Source: Caldilinea sp. (GTDB lineage Bacteria; Chloroflexota; Anaerolineae; Caldilineales; Caldilineaceae). Taken from it: DNA of 8,310 nt. Within the stretch, counting starts at the first letter, position 1. The number at the start of each line of letters is the position of its first letter. The notes below the pieces were generated by a model that saw only the letters and a list, made by a program, of their open reading frames with translations, was not told the origin of the DNA and did not search any database. The stretch is taken from positions 1 to 8,310 of the forward strand of contig JAPLGY010000321.1 in assembly GCA_026389955.1 (NCBI GenBank). The letters are read 5' to 3'. Both the position numbers and the translations under genes were made by a program. Shown here piece after piece: positions 1-6,910 of this stretch.

Positions 1-247
1 AAACCAGCTGCCTGCCCTGCTGCTCCCCCCCGGCGACCGGCTCTCTATGCCAGAATACCCGCTCGACGCCAGCACGCTGCAGCGGCTGAGCTTCGGCCAG
101 ATCACGCCGCTCACTGTCTCACGCTGTACACCCGACCGCCAGCTGGCCGCCGCCCAAGACGAGCACGGCCGGCTGGCGGGAATCATACGCCGGGTAGGCG
201 ATACACCCACAACCTGGCTCTGGAAGGCAGAAAAATGGCTGCAGTGA
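1..247 (+). CDS. truB: tRNA pseudouridine(55) synthase TruB, C-terminal fragment
   Basis: This is the 3' end of a gene that begins before the window; 81 residues are read in the frame starting at base 2 and end at TGA 245-247. TruB isomerises U55 to pseudouridine in the T-loop of tRNAs in the cytoplasm. The visible part matches the C-terminal tail of the family: a PLDASTLQRLSFGQ stretch, like the usual 'L-D...RL.(H/F)GQ' segment, followed by a short beta-rich domain with DEHGRLAGIIRR and a final hydrophobic strand. The catalytic Asp lies outside the window. The ATG at 47 is internal and not a start, because the upstream codons (NQLPALLLPPGDRLS) stay open and fit the family. ribF follows after 25 bp, the standard truB-ribF order, which strengthens the call. 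Identification rests on a short tail plus context. Confidence 0.85.
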   Translation, partial: NQLPALLLPPGDRLSMPEYPLDASTLQRLSFGQITPLTVSRCTPDRQLAAAQDEHGRLAGIIRRVGDTPTTWLWKAEKWLQ

Positions 248-272
248 CCCTGCTTGACCGCGAGAGTAACCC

Positions 273-1259
273 ATGAAAATTTTTACAGATCTTCGCCAAG
301 CCCGCCTGGCTGGCCCAAGCGTGCTGACCATCGGCAATTTCGACGGCCTCCACCGCGGCCACCAGGCACTGCTCCAACAGATGCAGCAGGCCGCTCACCA
401 GTTGACCGGCCCCAACGCACCACCCGCCGACACCGTGCTGCTGACGTTCGCCCCCCACCCCCTTCATCTCCTGCGCCCAGATCTGCCCTTCTCTTTGCTC
501 ACCACCCCACTCGAACGGCTCGAACTGGCCGCCATACAGGGGATCTCCTGCGGCATCATCCACCCCTTCACGCTCCAGACCGCCCAGATCGAACCTGCCC
601 CTTTCCTGGAACTGCTCGTCCAACAGCTCGGCATGGCAGTGCTGGTCACCGGCCCAGATTTTGCCCTTGGCCACAACCGCAGCGGCGATCTCCCACTGCT
701 GAAATCGCTCGGCACCCAGCTCGGCTTTACAGTCGCTGTAGTCGATCCGGTGGCGCGTGGCCTGGAACCCGTGCGCAGCAGCCGCACACGCACCCTGTTG
801 CGCACAGGCGACGTTGCCGGCGCCGCCAGCCTGCTGGGACGCCCCTACCGCGTCACCGGCTGGGTCGAAACCGGCGACCAACGCGGACGCCAAGTCGGAA
901 TTCCGACCGCCAACCTGCGCGTGCCCCCCGAAAAATTGCTGCCCGCAGATGGCGTCTATGTCACCCGCACAGCCATCGCCTCCTTCGACCGCGTCAGCCA
1001 GTTCAACAGCGTGACCAATATCGGCGTTCGCCCGACAGTGGATGGCGTGCACCGGCGCATCGAATCCCACCTGCTCGATTTCCCACCCGCCAATCAGGTC
1101 GATGACCTCTACGGACGTGCCCTGGCCGTCGACTTCCTGGCCCACCTGCGCGGGGAGCTCCGTTTCGCCAGCATCGACGCACTGGTCAGCCAGATCCATG
1201 CGGATATCACCCAGGCACGCGCCTTCTTCGCCCGGTCCGAGCCCGTTCCATTTTTGTGA
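273..1259 (+). CDS. ribF: Bifunctional riboflavin kinase / FAD synthetase RibF
   Basis: A 328-residue protein, close to the usual 300-330. It phosphorylates riboflavin to FMN and adenylates FMN to FAD in the cytoplasm. The N-terminal FMN adenylyltransferase half (about 15-185) carries [10 protein letters not shown] at 21-30, the HxGH-like nucleotidyltransferase motif, TFAPHP at 58-63, and RSSRTR at 168-173 in place of the usual SSTRIR. Keeping SSR.R but with Arg at the first Ser position is a mild deviation. The C-terminal kinase half (about 186-315) has [23 protein letters not shown] at 201-215 with the PTAN motif, and the catalytic Glu in IESHLLDF (E264). The ATG is preceded by GAGAG at 262-266 with a 6-base spacer. 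It sits 25 bp after truB and 16 bp before the lipoprotein gene, so cotranscription is likely. The short upstream gap leaves no room for an FMN riboswitch. Confidence 0.96.
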   Translation: MKIFTDLRQARLAGPSVLTIGNFDGLHRGHQALLQQMQQAAHQLTGPNAPPADTVLLTFAPHPLHLLRPDLPFSLLTTPLERLELAAIQGISCGIIHPFTLQTAQIEPAPFLELLVQQLGMAVLVTGPDFALGHNRSGDLPLLKSLGTQLGFTVAVVDPVARGLEPVRSSRTRTLLRTGDVAGAASLLGRPYRVTGWVETGDQRGRQVGIPTANLRVPPEKLLPADGVYVTRTAIASFDRVSQFNSVTNIGVRPTVDGVHRRIESHLLDFPPANQVDDLYGRALAVDFLAHLRGELRFASIDALVSQIHADITQARAFFARSEPVPFL

Positions 1260-1275
1260 GCAAAGGGTTTTGTCT

Positions 1276-3399
1276 ATGTTTGCCAAGTCTCGCTTGTTTT
1301 GGTGGATTTTCCTCGCCGCCGCGCTGGCCAGCTGCACGCCAGCCAGCAGCCCCGACCCCGGACCCCGCCCCCCCCTTCTGGACCCCAACCTGCTCGGACG
1401 CCCCAACCGCAATTTCCAACGAATCGATACCCTCGCCGCTTTGCAGTCCTGTCTCGATGCCGGCGTTTCCGCCTTCGGTGCCACACTCCAGACCACCAAC
1501 GTCCGCCTGGATGCCAATGTCGAAGCGTGCCGGGTCGGCAAACTCGCCCGCGGCAGCGTGGTCGAAATTGTCGGATACACCGAAGCACCCGCTGAGTTCG
1601 CCGCCAATGGCTCGCTTGCCAGCCTGCTGCCCACCCCAACCCCCAGAGCCCCCCTCCCCCCAGGCCCCCAGATCGGCTACACAGAAGATATCTCTCCCCT
1701 CTTCGAACGCGCCTGCGCCGCCTGCCACAACGCCGCGGCCCGAGTCATGGGACTCCAGACGACCACCTACCCGACCCTGATGGCGGGCAGCAACAACGGG
1801 CCGGTCGTCGTCCCGGGAGATCCAGAAAACTCAAAGCTCTGGACCATGATCAGTATGGGCAAAATGCCCTTGACCGGCCCGCTGCCACCCGCAGAACGAC
1901 AGCTCGTCTACAACTGGATCCTGGCCGGTGCCGCAGAACGCCGCGCCCCCAGCCCCCCCCCGGCAGACCTGGCCGACACCGCTCCCCAACCCAGCAACCG
2001 CCCAGACAACGCCCAGATCTGGCTCAATCTCCTGCCTTCCACCCAGCTGGCCACCGTGCCAGACCGCTGCCCAGCCAACAACGGCCGCCTGGTCAGCAGC
2101 GACTTGATCCTGCCCATCAGCTGCGGCGTGCCCCCCTCCGAAGCCGATCTCACCGGCATCCTGGCTGGCGCCGGGTTGCGCCCCCAGCCCATGGCCGCCA
2201 CCAACATGGCCACCACCAATACGGCCGGCAAGGCAGGTGCCCCCAGCCAGCCCGCCACTCCCCAAAACACAGCCACGACCTCGCGCCCTCCCCCCACCAC
2301 CGCAGTGCGCAGCAGCGCCCTCGGCCTGCCCACTGCCAGCGAAGCCGACCCCTATATGCTCCCGCTCGGCGGCTTCTGCCTCGACAGACACCTGCCCAAC
2401 AACGCTCGCGGGATCACCGCCATCACGTTTGCAGAAGACGGCCGCATGTTCCTCGCCCTCGACAGCAATCTGGCCAGCGAGGTCGACCCGCTCATCCTGC
2501 TCGATGCCCACCACCCCAGTCGCTCAGTGGCCCTCTACAGCTGGCGTGAAACCCGCAGCCGCTACGAAGAAATCCTGGTGGAATCCAGCCGGATCACAGG
2601 ACTGGACTACGCCGACGGTGCACTCTATCTGAGCCGGGCCGGCGAAGTGGGCCGAATTCCAGACAACGATGACTACGAACGGCTGGCAGCTGGTTTTGCA
2701 GTCGAAAGCCAGCTCTTCCATGCCAACAACGGGATCGTGGTCAACAACGGCTGGCTCTACCTCTCCGCCGGCGGTGTGCGCGACGGCTATGTAGAAGGCC
2801 CAATCGTGGGCATCGGCGAAGACGGCGCACAACACATCGTCTCAGGAGGCAATCCCTACGCAGCCCGCATTGTCCGTGCCCCGCTGAACGAACTGGTCAG
2901 CCAACGCACCATTGCCCTCTTCTCCACCGCTGCACGGGGCGTGCGCAACCCCTACGGCATCACCGCCGACCCCGTCGGACGGATCTGGTTCACCGACAAC
3001 GGCGCCACCAATGTTCCCGACAGCATCAGCGCCGGCGACGAAGTCAACCTGCTTGACCCCGCTGCGATCGGGGGCGGCGAAGGCGCAACCCCCTACTACG
3101 GGTTTCCGCTGGCGCTGAGCGGCTCTCCGCCAGACTGGTACAGCAAACCCGTCCTCCCCCTGGTCAATTCGGCAGCCCCTACCGGAATTGCCTGGGCCTA
3201 CGACACTATCTTTTTCGGCGTCTACGGACGTTACCCAGGGCTCTACCGAGTCGGACGCGACAGCGCCGGCAGCGCTGTCGCCGAACGCATCCTGCACGGC
3301 TGGCCTGTTCTGGCCGTCGCCACAGCCCCTGACGGAGCCCTCTGGATCGGCATGGGAGACGGCGGCCTCTACCGCATCACCCCAGGCTGCAATGGCTGA
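1276..3399 (+). CDS. Lipoprotein with c-type haem domain and PQQ/sorbosone-dehydrogenase-like beta-propeller
   Basis: A 707-residue predicted lipoprotein. The signal peptide [20 protein letters not shown] ends in lipobox LASC (C20), so the protein should be exported and lipid-anchored. A Pro-rich segment and a small domain (about 50-110) follow, resembling a degenerate SH3b. Next is a haem-c domain: CAACH at 147-151, [10 protein letters not shown], a candidate axial Met in KMP (M197), and the WILAGA helix typical of planctomycete-type cytochromes. A low-complexity Pro/Ala/Thr linker (about 220-355) leads to a propeller at about 367-705. The propeller has HANNG (H482) and RGVRNPYG (R557-N558) followed by WFTDNG, the pattern of soluble PQQ glucose/sorbosone dehydrogenases. 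Inferred role: oxidation of a sugar or alcohol, with electrons passed through haem. Substrate and true PQQ binding are unknown. AAGGG at 1263-1267 supports this start; the open frame upstream to 1042 overlaps ribF and lacks a signal peptide. Confidence 0.85.
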   Translation: MFAKSRLFWWIFLAAALASCTPASSPDPGPRPPLLDPNLLGRPNRNFQRIDTLAALQSCLDAGVSAFGATLQTTNVRLDANVEACRVGKLARGSVVEIVGYTEAPAEFAANGSLASLLPTPTPRAPLPPGPQIGYTEDISPLFERACAACHNAAARVMGLQTTTYPTLMAGSNNGPVVVPGDPENSKLWTMISMGKMPLTGPLPPAERQLVYNWILAGAAERRAPSPPPADLADTAPQPSNRPDNAQIWLNLLPSTQLATVPDRCPANNGRLVSSDLILPISCGVPPSEADLTGILAGAGLRPQPMAATNMATTNTAGKAGAPSQPATPQNTATTSRPPPTTAVRSSALGLPTASEADPYMLPLGGFCLDRHLPNNARGITAITFAEDGRMFLALDSNLASEVDPLILLDAHHPSRSVALYSWRETRSRYEEILVESSRITGLDYADGALYLSRAGEVGRIPDNDDYERLAAGFAVESQLFHANNGIVVNNGWLYLSAGGVRDGYVEGPIVGIGEDGAQHIVSGGNPYAARIVRAPLNELVSQRTIALFSTAARGVRNPYGITADPVGRIWFTDNGATNVPDSISAGDEVNLLDPAAIGGGEGATPYYGFPLALSGSPPDWYSKPVLPLVNSAAPTGIAWAYDTIFFGVYGRYPGLYRVGRDSAGSAVAERILHGWPVLAVATAPDGALWIGMGDGGLYRITPGCNG
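3257..3281 (+). repeat. Perfect 10-bp inverted repeat (hairpin) inside the lipoprotein gene
   Basis: GCGACAGCGC at 3257-3266 pairs perfectly with GCGCTGTCGC at 3272-3281 across a 5-base loop, CGGCA. It lies in codons for a surface-like [10 protein letters not shown] segment, about 140 bases before the xpt start. No T-tract follows, so it is not a classic intrinsic terminator. It would be a very stable RNA hairpin and could affect stability, processing or polarity between the lipoprotein and xpt. Confidence 0.7.
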
Positions 3400-3406
3400 T
3401 ATTGAG

Positions 3407-3421
3407 AAAGGAAATCTTGTG
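3407..3421 (+). promoter_or_regulatory. Shine-Dalgarno and GTG start chosen for xpt
   Basis: AAAGGAAA at 3407-3414 contains AAGGA six bases before GTG 3419-3421. This is the strongest ribosome-binding site near the gene. The GTG start gives an N-terminus ([12 protein letters not shown]) that lines up with Bacillus Xpt (MEALKRKIEEEG). The in-frame ATG at 3392 overlaps the lipoprotein stop by 8 bp, adds nine residues and has only a weak AGG upstream. Confidence 0.65.
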
Positions 3422-4027
3422 CAACTGCTTGTAGACCGCATTCGCGCCGAAGGACGTTCCTTGGGCAATGGAATTCTCAAAGTCGATGGCTTTATCAACC
3501 ACCAACTCGACCCACAGCTGACCGTAGAGATGGGAAAATGCTTTGCCAGACGCTTCGCCCAGGCCAACGTGACCCAAATCACCAAGATCATCACTGCTGA
3601 GGTCAGCGGCATCGCCCCCGCCTTGACAACCGCTATCGAACTCCAGGTGCCGCTGGTCTATGCCCGCAAAAAACGCCCAATCACCATGTCGGAGGGCTGC
3701 TACGTCGCCCAAGCCCCCAGCCACACCAAGGGAGGTATCGTCGAGTTGATCGTCTCGCCAGAGTACCTCAAACCGCAGGACCGCGTCCTGCTCATCGACG
3801 ATTTTCTGGCCAGCGGGCGCACCATCGAGGCACTGGCCACACTGGTCGCACAGTGCGGCGCCACTTTGTGCGGCATTGGTTGTGTGATCGAGAAACGGTT
3901 CGAAGGAGGTCGCGCCTTGCTCAGCCACCTGCAGGTGCCCATCGTGACCTTGGCCGTGATCGACAGCATGGAGGAGAACCAAATCGTGGTACACTCCCCG
4001 GAGCAAGACACCGACAACCGAGGGTAA
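3419..4027 (+). CDS. xpt: Xanthine phosphoribosyltransferase
   Basis: 202 residues from the GTG start, against 189-197 usual for the family. It converts xanthine and PRPP to XMP and pyrophosphate in purine salvage in the cytoplasm. The family signature is clear: [13 protein letters not shown] at 20-32, matching the conserved VLKVDSFLNHQ(I/V)DP; the [11 protein letters not shown] loop at 58-68; ARKKRPITM at 82-90; and the PRPP-binding loop [11 protein letters not shown] at 123-133, followed by GIGCVIEK. The C-terminal tail ([10 protein letters not shown]) is slightly longer and more acidic than usual. It is the last gene of the + strand block, 19 bp after the lipoprotein stop, and probably shares its mRNA. 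No purine riboswitch can precede it because the upstream sequence is coding. If the ATG at 3392 is used the product has 211 residues. Confidence 0.94.
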   Translation: MQLLVDRIRAEGRSLGNGILKVDGFINHQLDPQLTVEMGKCFARRFAQANVTQITKIITAEVSGIAPALTTAIELQVPLVYARKKRPITMSEGCYVAQAPSHTKGGIVELIVSPEYLKPQDRVLLIDDFLASGRTIEALATLVAQCGATLCGIGCVIEKRFEGGRALLSHLQVPIVTLAVIDSMEENQIVVHSPEQDTDNRG

Positions 4028-4060
4028 TCGACGCCAGCCCAGCCACAAACATCGCGCTGC

Positions 4061-4867
4061 TTACCCGCAGTAAAGCTCCGGTCGCCGATCCGCAAAGACA
4101 GGGATTTTGCGTCGCACAGCCTCGACCAGATCGGTGTCGATCGTGACCGTCAACAACGTCTCCACTTCCCCTGCTTCGACCAGCGTCTCACCCCATGGGT
4201 CAATCACCGCCGAAGAACCAAAAAATGTGGTGCTGCCCGTGGTACCCACCCGGTTGCACGCCACCACAAAACATTGGTTTTCGATCGCCCGCGCCCGCAG
4301 CAGGGTTCGCCAGTGCGCACGGCGCGGGTGCGGCCACTCAGCCGGAATCAAAATCAACCGCACCCCCCCCAAAGCATAGCCACGCATCAGCTCGGGAAAA
4401 CGCAGATCATAACAGATGGCCAGCCCACTCCTTCCCCAGGGAAGGTCCACTATGACCGGCTCCTCGCCAGGGGTCAGGTATTTCTCTTCGTCCATCAGCT
4501 TGAACAAATGCACCTTGCGGTACGCGCCACAAAGAGTGCCATCTGGCCCGTACAAGGCAAAACAGTTCAAAAAACGACCGCCGCGCGCTTCAAGCAGCGA
4601 CCCGCCAATGTAGATCCGGTGCGCCGCCGCCAGCGCTGCCACACGGCCAAACCAGCCCTCCTCCCCAGCATGGCTGGCCAGCGGAGAAGCCAGACTGGCC
4701 GCCGCATCCAAGGCATAGGCAGTGCTCCACAGCTCTGGCAACAACACCAGATCACTGCCCCGTCGCGCAGCTTCCGCCACAAAGCTGGCTGCACGCGCAA
4801 AGTTGACCTCCGGCTCGCCCAGCCGACAGTCCATCTGCGCCAGAGCAATCGTCATGTTCGCAGCCAT
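4061..4867 (-). CDS. Nitrilase-superfamily carbon-nitrogen hydrolase (Nit2/YafV-like amidase)
   Basis: 268 residues, typical for a single-domain CN hydrolase. The Glu-Lys-Cys catalytic triad is visible: E45 in LLPELW, K118 in YRKVHLF, and C152 in ICYDLRFPEL. The second structural Glu region lies near DEEKYLTPGEEP, and an RARAIENQ helix follows. The YRKVHLF and CYDLRFPEL wording is closest to the Nit2/YafV/MtnU group, omega-amidases acting on 2-oxoglutaramate or related C5/C4 amides. The substrate cannot be fixed from sequence, and N-carbamoyl or other amides remain possible. No signal peptide is seen, so it should be cytoplasmic. ATG 4867 lies 3 bp after the SH3 protein's TAA, and its Shine-Dalgarno AAGGAG overlaps that gene's last codons, implying translational coupling. 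A second ATG four codons in (4855) is a less supported start. Confidence 0.93.
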   Translation of the reverse strand: MAANMTIALAQMDCRLGEPEVNFARAASFVAEAARRGSDLVLLPELWSTAYALDAAASLASPLASHAGEEGWFGRVAALAAAHRIYIGGSLLEARGGRFLNCFALYGPDGTLCGAYRKVHLFKLMDEEKYLTPGEEPVIVDLPWGRSGLAICYDLRFPELMRGYALGGVRLILIPAEWPHPRRAHWRTLLRARAIENQCFVVACNRVGTTGSTTFFGSSAVIDPWGETLVEAGEVETLLTVTIDTDLVEAVRRKIPVFADRRPELYCG

Positions 4868-4870
4868 TCC

Positions 4871-6466
4871 TTACTCCTTTACCGCCAGCGTCTCGACCGC
4901 AACACTCAGCTGAGCTGCTGTCGCCAACAACCACCCTGCAGTCCCGTCCGCCAGTTGGATCTGAATCCAGCTGCTGTCGGCGCTGCGCCCAAGGGCAGGA
5001 AACGTCGCGTTGCGCGCCACCGTCTCCAGCGCATCGCTGGTGCTGTCCGGACGCGCACGCACATTGGCCCCCAGCAGGCTGGTCACCGTCAACGTCGCTG
5101 CCCCGTCAGCAGCAACAGACGGCGCCGCAGACTCGCCTATCAGCGGCGCACTGGCAATGTCCGACGAAAGATTGACCACCTCGGCAAACACCCAGACACG
5201 CTGGTTGTCCGGAAGGGTGACCTGAACCCAGGCACCGTCTGCCGTCCGCCCCACCACCGGCAACACAGCCCCAGCCGGCAAGATGCTGGAAACATCCGCC
5301 GTTAAGGTCGGTGCCGTGCGCGAACGCACCCCCACTGTCTCCGACACGGCAATCGCCGGGCCAATGGCCGGCAAGGTGTTGGTGTAGGGCGCCGGCGGCA
5401 CGGCTGCGCTGCGCTGCAGCACAAAGGGCTCGTCCCCTGCCGCCGGTGCAGATTCCTCCCCAACCAGCAGGTCCGAGCGCACCACCGCCAGCTGCATCCG
5501 CTCTCCCCCCCCACCTACCAGATCCGCCGCAATCCAACCGCGGCTGCCCTCTGGCAGCGTCACCAACAACCAGTCTGCAGCCTCTGTCCTCCCAGAAGCG
5601 CTCACCGCAATGCCCAGCAGCGCCTGACCAGCAACTGCAGCCTGGGTCGAGGGCTCTACCCGCACCGTCGCCCCAGGGTCGGCGATCACAGTGAGGCTGA
5701 GCGCAAAATCCACAGGCTCGGCCACAGGCTCGGCCACAGGCTCGGCCACCGGAGACAAACCAGCCGCTGCCAGCACCGCGTTCCACGCTTCCAACGTCAT
5801 CTGATCGCCTACCGCCTGGTCGATGTACTCCGCCCAGGCCCAGCCACTCTGGTTGTCACTCAGAATGACCTGCAGCCAATCCCCTTCCTGACGAACCACC
5901 GTCACCTTTTCTCCGTTGCCGAGCATACGCACAATTTCAGCAGTGGTCGTCGCTGCACGGCGGGCGTTGACCCCAGACAATTCGTTGACCGTGCCCACCC
6001 GCACGGTGACCAGCTGAGGCGTCAGTGTCGGCAGGGGCGTCGCAGTCGGCGGCTCAGTCGGCGGCTCAGTCGGCTCAGTCGGGGCCTCCGTCACCTCCCC
6101 ACCCGGCCCTGCTGTCGGTTCTTCGGACGCAGGAAGTTCGGTCGCCGCTGGCTCCGGGGCCGCCGACGTGGCCTCGCTGCCAACAGCACCAGACGCCAGC
6201 CCCCCCAACCGTTCAAAACTCACATAGCCAACATACGCCAACGCAATCAACAGAGCAACCACCACGATCGACGGCAGCAGCCAGTTGCGGCTCCCCGGCC
6301 GCGCAGCAGCCCGCGTGTACTCGACCGGCTGCCAGCCCGCCGCAGACTCTGCACCTTCCTGCAGCTGCAAATGGCGGGCAGATTGCTCAGAATCCTGCAG
6401 CTTCCAACGTTCAAGAGGTTCGTTGCCTTCTTCAAGCTTCCAATTTTTCAGTGGGTCGTTACTCAT
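4871..6466 (-). CDS. Single-pass membrane protein with four extracellular SH3b-like domains and a cytoplasmic 12-residue repeat
   Basis: 531 residues. Residues 3-50 form four gapless 12-residue units (see separate entry). One membrane helix follows at about 62-82 (WLLPSIVVVALLIALAYVGYV). No signal peptide precedes it, so N-in/C-out topology is likely. A Pro/Thr/Glu-rich stalk spans about 100-150. Four SH3_3-like domains lie at about 153-217, 257-318, 372-432 and 456-520; each has the VRxx(P/A)...G..V.V.GR....W.QV.L.(D/E)...GW pattern. An AEPV triplicate hinge is at 241-252. Bacterial SH3b domains often bind cell-wall peptides or glycans, so an envelope-binding or sensing role is plausible; no enzymatic domain is present. 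The ATG at 6466 overlaps the upstream gene's stop by 8 bp, and GAGGA lies 11 bases upstream. The open frame reaching 6562 adds a Cys-rich sequence that is the upstream gene out of frame, so it was not used. Confidence 0.88.
   Translation of the reverse strand: MSNDPLKNWKLEEGNEPLERWKLQDSEQSARHLQLQEGAESAAGWQPVEYTRAAARPGSRNWLLPSIVVVALLIALAYVGYVSFERLGGLASGAVGSEATSAAPEPAATELPASEEPTAGPGGEVTEAPTEPTEPPTEPPTATPLPTLTPQLVTVRVGTVNELSGVNARRAATTTAEIVRMLGNGEKVTVVRQEGDWLQVILSDNQSGWAWAEYIDQAVGDQMTLEAWNAVLAAAGLSPVAEPVAEPVAEPVDFALSLTVIADPGATVRVEPSTQAAVAGQALLGIAVSASGRTEAADWLLVTLPEGSRGWIAADLVGGGGERMQLAVVRSDLLVGEESAPAAGDEPFVLQRSAAVPPAPYTNTLPAIGPAIAVSETVGVRSRTAPTLTADVSSILPAGAVLPVVGRTADGAWVQVTLPDNQRVWVFAEVVNLSSDIASAPLIGESAAPSVAADGAATLTVTSLLGANVRARPDSTSDALETVARNATFPALGRSADSSWIQIQLADGTAGWLLATAAQLSVAVETLAVKE
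4874..4879 (-). promoter_or_regulatory. Shine-Dalgarno of the amidase inside the end of the SH3 gene
   Basis: On the - strand AAGGAG encodes the last Lys-Glu of the SH3 protein. The TAA stop and GGA follow, then ATG, giving a spacing of six. A ribosome terminating on the upstream gene sits exactly over the start of the next. Confidence 0.8.
5711..5746 (-). repeat. Three perfect 12-bp tandem repeats (AEPV hinge)
   Basis: CACAGGCTCGGC occurs three times in a row on the + strand and encodes AEPV three times on the - strand, between SH3 domains 1 and 2. It is in frame, so gain or loss of a unit would change hinge length without a frameshift. Confidence 0.9.
6043..6082 (-). repeat. Imperfect tandem repeats encoding the TEP/TEPP stalk
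   Basis: Two copies of CAGTCGGCGGCT (6043-6054, 6055-6066), then the 9-base CAGTCGGCT and another CAGTCGG. On the - strand they encode the PTEPTEPPTEPPT stalk just outside the membrane helix. Unit lengths are multiples of three. Confidence 0.85.
6317..6460 (-). repeat. Four tandem 12-residue protein repeats in the cytoplasmic tail
   Basis: Residues 3-50 of the SH3 protein split without gaps into NDPLKNWKLEEG, NEPLERWKLQDS, EQSARHLQLQEG and AESAAGWQPVEY. Shared positions are an acidic or amide residue at 2, Pro/Ser at 3, Leu/Ala at 4, Trp/Leu at 7, Lys/Gln at 8, Leu/Pro at 9, and Glu/Asp at 11. The first two units are nearly identical and the last two degenerate. I do not recognise this as a named domain. 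Confidence 0.75.
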
Positions 6467-6806
6467 GATTGCTTTTTTCCTCAATGGGAGCCTCCCACCC
6501 AGTACGGCGCCCAGCCCGCAGATACAACACAGACTGACCCCCAAACAGCACGGCCAGCACACTCCATGCCAACCATTGCCACCACGGCGCAGACGGTGCT
6601 GCCCACAGACCCGTCAGCGCCAGCCCGCCGCTGAACAGAAACAAAGAGACACTCAGCGGGAACAAAAAAAGTGGGATCTGAACCGTGTACGACCACGACC
6701 ATCCCCGTACTCCCCGCAACCAGCTCAAATAACTGAGCGTGGCCAGCGCACCCGAAAGCCCCAATACCCAGAGTGCATGGCCAATCAACAGTTCGATCGT
6801 CATCAT
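6459..6806 (-). CDS. Small three-helix membrane protein of unknown function
   Basis: 115 residues from the first of two adjacent ATGs (6806; the second is at 6803). Hydrophobic helices lie at about 4-28, 43-68 and 77-97. The RGVRG loop after helix 1 and RAGRRTG after helix 3 are positive, suggesting N-out/C-in topology. A Trp-rich PWWQWLAW segment lies at the start of helix 3. The hydrophilic tail WEAPIEEKSNHE ends at TAA 6459-6461, overlapping the SH3 gene start by 8 bp (ATGAGTAA). I recognise no family. Being first in a tightly coupled operon with the single-pass SH3 protein suggests a membrane partner. The open frame upstream to 6950 was rejected because it runs through the predicted promoter and is not membrane-like. 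No strong Shine-Dalgarno precedes either ATG; GAGAG lies 12 bases before the first. Confidence 0.72.
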   Translation of the reverse strand: MMTIELLIGHALWVLGLSGALATLSYLSWLRGVRGWSWSYTVQIPLFLFPLSVSLFLFSGGLALTGLWAAPSAPWWQWLAWSVLAVLFGGQSVLYLRAGRRTGWEAPIEEKSNHE

Positions 6807-6846
6807 GCGTGCGCAGAGCTCTCTGTTGTCATCTCTATCCTGCTCG

Positions 6847-6910
6847 CCACAAAGTTCTCCCGCAAAGTTGACGCCAATCCATCGTGCAGATAGTATACAC
6901 ACCACAAAGT
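6847..6910. repeat. CCACAAAGT direct repeats bracketing the divergent promoters
   Basis: Perfect 9-bp copies of CCACAAAGT lie at 6847-6855 and 6902-6910. A third partial copy, CAAAGT, is at 6863-6868, abutting the + strand -35. The two full copies are 55 bp apart, roughly five helical turns, and flank the shared -10. They are candidate operator half-sites; no regulator gene is in the window. Confidence 0.45.
6868..6896 (+). promoter_or_regulatory. Sigma70-like promoter for the glycosyltransferase operon
   Basis: -35 TTGACG (6868-6873), a 17-base spacer, and -10 TAGTAT (6891-6896). The -35 matches at five of six positions and the -10 at four of six, keeping the key second A and last T. The predicted start near 6903 leaves a leader of about 60 bases before ATG 6963. 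Confidence 0.6.

Noticed and set aside
248..272. Possible FMN riboswitch before ribF
   Set aside because: The truB-ribF gap is only 25 bp, too short for an RFN element.
1042..1275. Upstream extension of the lipoprotein reading frame to an ATG at 1042
   Set aside because: It would overlap ribF by over 200 bp and bury the signal peptide; the sequence is an out-of-frame reading of ribF.
183..1634. A 483-codon open frame on the - strand opposite ribF and the lipoprotein start
   Set aside because: Long antisense frames are expected in GC-rich coding DNA. It has no recognisable motif, while the + strand has clear RibF motifs and a lipobox.
2842..3612. A 256-codon - strand frame opposite the lipoprotein and xpt
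   Set aside because: Shadow of the sense genes, with no family resemblance and no ribosome-binding or promoter context.
3926..3937. 12-bp palindrome CACCTGCAGGTG inside xpt
   Set aside because: Short, within conserved coding sequence and plausible by chance; no partner copies seen.
4274..5305. A 343-codon + strand frame opposite the amidase and the SH3 gene
   Set aside because: Arg/Gln/His-rich composition typical of a shadow frame; the - strand carries the Glu-Lys-Cys triad and SH3 repeats.
5711..6082. Tandem repeats considered as a CRISPR array
   Set aside because: Units are 9-12 bp, directly abutting, in frame and without spacers.
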